A model generated the notes under the pieces. It saw only the letters and a program-made list of their open reading frames with translations, did not search any database and was not told where the DNA came from. 64,000 nucleotides of DNA, taken from assembly GCA_027605045.1 (NCBI GenBank), contig JAQFWX010000051.1, positions 124,001 through 188,000 of the forward strand. Direction: 5' to 3'. A program made the position numbers and the translations under genes. Shown here in pieces: positions 58,931 through 64,000 of this stretch (position 1 is the stretch's first letter; each line of letters starts with the position of its first letter). This DNA is from Phallus indusiatus. Taxonomy: Eukaryota; Basidiomycota; Agaricomycetes; Phallales; Phallaceae.

Positions 58931-60032
58931 CTTCGTTAAACTTCTAGCGTCTCTATATGAATTCCTGTCAGTCACAGTACCTTTAACCTCGTCAGCCAAT
59001 TTAAAAATTTTTGATTGATCCCGCACGAGATTTTCTGAGGTTTTCTGGCAGCTTCACTGTCAAGCACTAAGCGCCACTAACTAGACGGACGATCTGTTAT
59101 AACCTATGTAAATTATGTCATGGCACTACGAGACATACATACTTACATGCACAGCGTGGCTAGCGTGACAGCATCACTTAGTTTGCTGTTCAGAATACAC
59201 ACAGGCAAACACCTCAAGGCTGGTCGTGTTGTGGCGTTTCTGCCTGGTTCTTACATTGTTAATCAAATTTCATCTCAGTAAATTATAATGAATGCTCCAC
59301 CTTGAGTATTTTTTCGGAGGTTTGATTTACAAGTATCTCTATTACCTGGAAGAAATTTCATTTTACGGTGTATATATGCTCTTATGACGCCAGAAGAAGG
59401 TCGTGCGCGTTAAAGAGCTTCGTTTCATAATGCTCTTGTAAATAGCTCGGGTTAGACTAAATAGATCGGAATAAGTTCAATACCAAACTGTACATAACAT
59501 AGGAGGATTAGTTTACAGCCAGGAACCTCGTGCACGATGCATTGGTCCGACATCCGTCGCTTAGAACTTCAAGTTGTACCAGGTTTACTTAACATGCACC
59601 ATGAATACACTTTCGCGCTGCGTCGGAATAAACTTTTTTCTCCCGAGTACAACTAAATTAAAGAAGAGCAGAAGCCATCTCTTCCAATTTCCGAATTTTT
59701 TTTGACAGACCCGTGTTCGTACCTGAAGGCCTGACTTTAGGTATGTTCTTTTTAGCCGCATGACTACGTCGGTTATGAAAAAAATGAACACAACAGCGTC
59801 ATAAGAAAATACTAAAGTATGTATGTCATGTCATTTTCTCTTCCGCTCCTTTCTTTCTTTGAAACAATGGTACCCGGGTGCATGACAACCAATTCCAAGG
59901 TCTTATGATTTTTCCGACGGAACTGTCACTCGGCGTCAAAAAAAATGAACACTGTCAGACTTTCCTTGTTTCCTCTCTTTTATTTCTAACCCGAATAATG
60001 AAAAAAAGACCGTGGCACGGGTTCCAAAATCG

Positions 60033-60040
60033 TATAAATA
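60033..60040 (+). promoter_or_regulatory. TATA box of hydrophobin 2
   Basis: TATAAATA lies about 95 bp upstream of the ATG in the context CGTATAAATAACTGCC. The identical context occurs upstream of hydrophobin 3 at 63160. Confidence 0.55.
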
Positions 60041-60131
60041 ACTGCCTACCCCGTTCGATTTTTTCTCTCCTCACCAGCTAAACATCCTTCATTAGTTGAC
60101 TTTAGCAAACTCAAATCTACAACACACAAAA

Positions 60132-60687
60132 ATGCAATCTAAAACTGTTCTCTTCTTCATCACCGCTTTCTTCACTACTCTCGTCACTGCAAACTACCCT
60201 CCCGCCACAACGACGGTCACCGTCACTGCACCTGCTTCAACAGCGACGACTGTATCTCAATGCAACACTGGTACGTCGACCTCAAAAGCGTACGAGTCGC
60301 ATGTTCATAAATATTGTTTTAAGGGAATGCTCTTTGCTGCAACACCGTCCAGAGCGCTAGCGGCAGTGCCGTTGCTAACCTTTTGGGTCCCCTGGGCGTC
60401 GCTCTGAGCGATGTAAACGGTCTTGTCGGGTTGGGATGCACTTCCCTCCAGCTCCTGTATGTAGTTTATTTTCCCCGTTTCGTTAAGTTTCTTCTTCTTC
60501 TCTTTGTTGATATATCTCGTGTTTTTAGTGCTCTTCTCGGCTCTACTTGCGAGCAGCAAGCCGTTTGCTGCACTGATACTGAGTTCAGTGGTCTTGTAAG
60601 TCGTCGAGAAATAATTTCTTTTTTTTTGGTTTGAAGTGACATTTAACGTTTTAGATCAACGTTGGCTGCAATGCTATCTCGTTGTAA
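60132..60687 (+). CDS. Class I hydrophobin 2
   Basis: Proposed exons are 60132-60270, 60324-60456, 60529-60595 and 60655-60687, giving 123 residues. The signal peptide is MQSKTVLFFITAFFTTLVTA, then PPATTTVTVTAPASTATT. The Cys pattern is QCNTG, ALCCNTV, GLGCTSL, STCEQQAVCCTD and VGCNAISL, with all eight Cys present. Compared with hydrophobin 1 the linker is one residue shorter and the first exon has the same phase-1 donor. The promoter and gene lie in a block duplicated as hydrophobin 3. The start codon follows CACACAAAA, an A-rich context common in fungi. Confidence 0.93.
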
Positions 60688-60908
60688 GATCCAGACTCGG
60701 AATGGCAGTGATGCTCGCTCACAATCTCTGCGACATCAAATTGAGTTGAGGTCTAGACATTTTGGACCTTGAAATTATGTGAAGACCATTTGTAATCGCA
60801 TATAAAGTGAATATATATTGGATATGTATTTTGATATTTTGAACTTTTTTATTGGCTTGTGTTTGTTCCGGTGAAAAGGCGCTCTCCAAACTCTTTTATT
60901 GAATCCCT

Positions 60909-61289
60909 GTGGAGAAGGTGTTGGCCTACGGCCGGTTGATAACACCAAACGAACACGTACCTAAACTACCATTTTCTGAGACAAAGCCGGAGCTCTTTTT
61001 CATCTTCAGTGATGGTACTCATTATCAGACGGCGTATACCAGCAAAGAAGCTACCGACATCGAAGAAGCTATATGCCTCCAAAGCGCCTTGGGCAGCAAT
61101 GTGGTGAGATTTGATGGATGGCCCATGTCGAATCAAAATCATTGTAATGTCGTAGTGGTATATGCATATGGAGAGGTCCGATGTGGGGTTCCCCAACAGA
61201 CTAAGAACATATATGCGCTTTTTTCATTTATTTTTCATGTTTTATTTTATTTATTTTCGTTCTATAATTACTGTAGTACAATTAGTTAA
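60909..61289 (+). pseudogene. Orphan coding-like fragment between hydrophobins 2 and 3
   Basis: A frame of about 125 codons without an ATG at its 5' end. The first two thirds look coding (PFSETKPELFFIFSDGTHYQ, SKEATDIEEAICLQSALGSN, VRFDGWPMSNQNHCNVVVVY), while the rest is T-rich and looks like read-through. No family is recognised and no matching piece follows hydrophobins 1 or 3. It is probably the remnant of a gene once in this place. Confidence 0.3.
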
Positions 61290-62039
61290 CTATAACAATA
61301 GCTAGGACGAGGTTTTACTTTGTGAACAGCCTCAAATAAGTAGTTCTATAAGTCCAGGACATCATTACTCAGGTCCAAGGACAAGTCTCTTCAGCATATA
61401 TACTCAGTAGTTACACACTCACAATACAGTTTACTTTCCCCCTTTATTTTCGCTTCAGAGCTATATTGAGATTCAGATTATATTTCTATCCTATTCTATC
61501 TACAGTTCCTCCTAAGTATCTTCCCTCTTCCTGCTAGAGTCGTCCCGGCTCCCCTCACCGAGATTTCTGGATCTGATGTGAAGTGGATGGGTAACGGGCT
61601 GTACCCAAGCGCGAAAGTTGAAGCCCGGGTCTGCAACATCGCGAGAATGGATGTGCATACGGGAGGGGGGAGGTTAATCAAACGAAAGCGAGAATAGATA
61701 ATCGAGAATTGAGTTGAAATTTTGAAAGTTTAAGATTTCAAATCTTTGTTTGATATCCTTGGCGACTTTGCTTCCTAAACAAACGAAAGGGACGTCGACA
61801 CCGTTGGACTCGGACAGGCACTGTTTGAAGTTCCTTCAATAAAGAGCGAACGGATGGAAAGTAAGCCCGCCGTACATACCTAAAACGAGCTGGGGATGAT
61901 CTGCTGAGGCGGAGGAAGAAATATCGATATATCAAAGGCTGATGTTAGAAACCTTTGATCATATGCTTCTTACTTTGCATGCCTGCAGCGCCACTATTAC
62001 TCATGGACCATTAACTTTGAACTCAAACCCGGTTGAACT
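61290..62039. other. Spacer between hydrophobin units
   Basis: No supported gene. Frames at 61496-61681 and 61738-61935 (minus) are isolated. This piece is not part of the duplicated unit. Confidence 0.4.
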
Positions 62040-63159
62040 TTTAGCGTCTCTCTGTGAATTCCTGTCAGTCAGTGCCTTTGACCTCGTCAACCAATTTTGG
62101 TTGATCCCGCACAAGATGTTCTGAGGATTTCTGACAGTTTCACCGTCAAGCACTAAGCGCCACTAACCAATAGTAACGCATGCTTATTCGCTTCGGACGG
62201 ACGATCTGTCATGACCTATGTAAATTATGTCATGGCACTACGTACTTACATGCACAGCGTGCCAGCTAGCAAAGCCTAGCATCAGTGACAGCATCACTCA
62301 GTGGGCTGTTCAGACTACGCACAGGCAAACAACTCAAGGCTGGTCGTGTCGTGACGTTCCTGCCTGGTTCTTACATCGTTAATCAAATTTCATTTCATTT
62401 TTGAGTGATCTATGATGATTGCTCCACCTTGAGTATTTTTGCGGGGTTTGATTTACAAATATCTCTATTACCTGGGAGAAATTTCATTTTACGATGTATA
62501 TATGCTCTTATGTATGACGCCAGAGAAGGTCGTGCGCGCTATAGAACTTGGTTTCATAATGCTGTTGTTGATAGCGCGGATTAGACCAAAACAGATCAGA
62601 ACGAGTTAGATAACATACTTGTACATAACATACGAGGATTAGTTTACAGCCAGGAACCCCGTGTTCAATACATTGGTACGACATCCATCGTTTAGAACTT
62701 CAAGTTGTACCAGGTTTTACTTGACATGCACCACGAATACACTTTCGCGCTGCGTCGGAATAGACTTTTTTCTTCCAATTTCAACCAAATCAAAGAAGAG
62801 CAGAAGCCATCTTTTTCCATTTCCGAATTTTTGACAGACCCGTGTTCGTACCTGATTTTGGGTATATTCTTTTAGCCGCATGACTACGTCGGTTATGAAA
62901 AAAATGAGCACAACAGCATCATAAGATATCAAAGTATGTATATCATGTCATTCGCTCTTCCGCTCCTTTCTTTTATTGAAACAATGGTACATGGGTACAT
63001 GACAACCAATTCCAAGTTTTATGATTTTTCCGGCGGAACTGTCATTCGGCGTCAAAGAAAAAATGAACACTATGAACACTGTCAGACTTTCCTTTTTTCA
63101 TCTCATTTCGTTCTAACCCAAATAATGAAAAAAAAACCGTGGCACGCGTTCCAAAATCG

Positions 63160-63167
63160 TATAAATA
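63160..63167 (+). promoter_or_regulatory. TATA box of hydrophobin 3
   Basis: TATAAATA, about 95 bp upstream of the ATG, in the same context as in the hydrophobin 2 promoter. Confidence 0.55.
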
Positions 63168-63259
63168 ACTGCCTACCCCGTTCGATTTTTTTCTCTCCTC
63201 ACCAGCTAAACAACCTTCATTAGTTGACTCTAGCAAACTCAAATTCACAACACACAAAA

Positions 63260-63839
63260 ATGCAATATAAAACTGTTCTCTTCTTCATCACCGCTTTCTT
63301 CACTGCCTTCGTCACTGCAACCTACCCTCCCGCCACGACGACAGTTACCGTCACTGCACCCGCTCCAACAGTGACCACTATATCTCAATGCAACACTGGT
63401 ATGTCGACCTCAAATAAATCATCAACAGACGAGAGTCGTATATTCATGCCTATTGTTTTAAAGGGAATATTTCTTGCTGCAACACCGTCCAGAGCGCTAG
63501 CAGCAGTTCCGTGGGATTGCTGGCAGGCCTTTTGGGCATCGTTTTGGGTGATGTAACCGGTCTTGTTGGGTTGGGATGCACTCCCATCAATCTCCTGTAT
63601 GTATTTTTCTCTCCTTGAGGCTTGTCGTTCAATTTTCTTTTTTTGTTGATATATCTCGTGTTTCTAGTGCTATTGGCGGCCCTACATGCAGCAGCCAAGC
63701 CGTTTGCTGCACTGGTAATCAGTTCAATGGTCTCGTAAGTCGTCAAGAAAAAGAAAACTTCTTTTAATGTTTTGGGTTTGACGAGAAACATTTGTCTGAT
63801 TTTTAGATCAACCTTGGCTGCAATGCTATTACGTTGTAG
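63260..63839 (+). CDS. Class I hydrophobin 3
   Basis: Proposed exons are 63260-63398, 63464-63596, 63668-63734 and 63807-63839, giving 123 residues with the same exon lengths as hydrophobin 2 (139, 133, 67 and 33 nt). The signal peptide is MQYKTVLFFITAFFTAFVTA, then [18 protein letters not shown]. Cys blocks are QCNTG, ISCCNTV, GLGCTPI, PTCSSQAVCCTG and LGCNAITL; all eight are kept. Its middle domain (LLAGLLGIVLGDVTGLVG) is closer to hydrophobin 1 than that of hydrophobin 2. The gene is intact and has a full promoter copy, so it should be functional. Confidence 0.93.
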
Positions 63840-64000
63840 AAGATCCAGACTCGGAACAGCAGTGATGCGCTCATTACATTCTTGGCGACATCAAATTAAG
63901 GCCTAGACGTTTGAGCTTGAATTATAAGGCCATTTGTAACCGCTTATAAACTGAATAAATATTGGATATGTATTTTGATATTTTGAACCCTCTTGGGCTA
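63840..64000. other. 3' flank of hydrophobin 3
   Basis: Homologous to the 3' flank of hydrophobin 2 (both contain ATTGGATATGTATTTTGATA) and ends at the window edge. Confidence 0.5.

Larger units (their letters stand above)
58930..60810. repeat. Segmental duplication, copy 1
   Basis: This segment, including the hydrophobin 2 gene and about 1.2 kb of upstream sequence, is repeated in direct orientation at about 62040-63960. For example CTGTCAAGCACTAAGCGCCA at 59057 matches the same word near 62142, and GTTGTACCAGGTTT occurs in both. The offset is close to 3.1 kb. Small indels are scattered through the non-coding part. Confidence 0.85.
62040..63960. repeat. Segmental duplication, copy 2
   Basis: The direct repeat of 58930-60810, containing hydrophobin 3. 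Both the upstream region (from ACTTTTAGCGTCTCTC near 62036) and the gene body align, and homology continues past the stop codon (AAGATCCAGACTCGGAA at 63840 and 60688). Confidence 0.85.

Noticed and set aside
1..64000. Searched for transposases, reverse transcriptases, long terminal repeats, CRISPR arrays and rRNA.
   Set aside because: None was recognised. CRISPR is not expected in a eukaryotic genome, and the repeats seen are explained by gene duplication.

Overview
This window is nuclear DNA from a filamentous basidiomycete, most likely an Agaricomycete (mushroom-forming fungus). The genes are broken by many short GT-AG introns of about 50-80 nt. The gene content includes STE3-type pheromone receptors, a CaaX pheromone precursor, class I hydrophobins, tandem DUF6533 membrane proteins and a cytochrome P450. 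I cannot name the species. Exon coordinates were worked out by hand from reading frames and splice signals, so single-base errors are possible.

Region 1 (1-6.4 kb): a long stretch with no supported gene, then a divergent pair, a CNOT11 homologue (minus) and an uncharacterised basic/acidic protein (plus). Region 2 (7.8-15.4 kb): a mating-type B-like locus with three STE3 receptors (two minus, one plus) and one small pheromone precursor ending in CTIL. The exact 9-mer CCATTGTCC, which contains an HMG-box core, lies upstream of each receptor, and a near match lies upstream of the pheromone gene. Region 3 (15.9-19.7 kb): two mitochondrial-type genes, a MIC26/MIC27-like MICOS subunit (minus) and a PPR-like protein (plus), with start codons about 40 bp apart.

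Region 4 (19.7-35.2 kb) is loosely packed. It holds a 25-bp tandem repeat, an inverted duplication carrying two copies of a zinc-finger gene (one intact, one frameshifted), a gene with internally duplicated exons, a small secreted RlpA/expansin-like protein, and an orphan ORF. Region 5 (35.3-50.3 kb): a single-pass membrane protein, three tandem DUF6533 genes with a truncated extra copy, a P450 with a relic of its 3' end between the DUF6533 genes, and a HotDog thioesterase-like gene. Region 6 (51-57 kb): poorly resolved Ser-rich genes and a zinc-finger/coiled-coil/PHD gene with an apparent frameshift in an A6 run. Region 7 (57.3-64 kb): three class I hydrophobin genes, two of them inside a direct segmental duplication of about 3.1 kb period.

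The receptors and pheromone should act together in mate recognition. The duplicated families (zinc finger, DUF6533, hydrophobin) show that tandem and inverted duplication has shaped the flanks of the locus.
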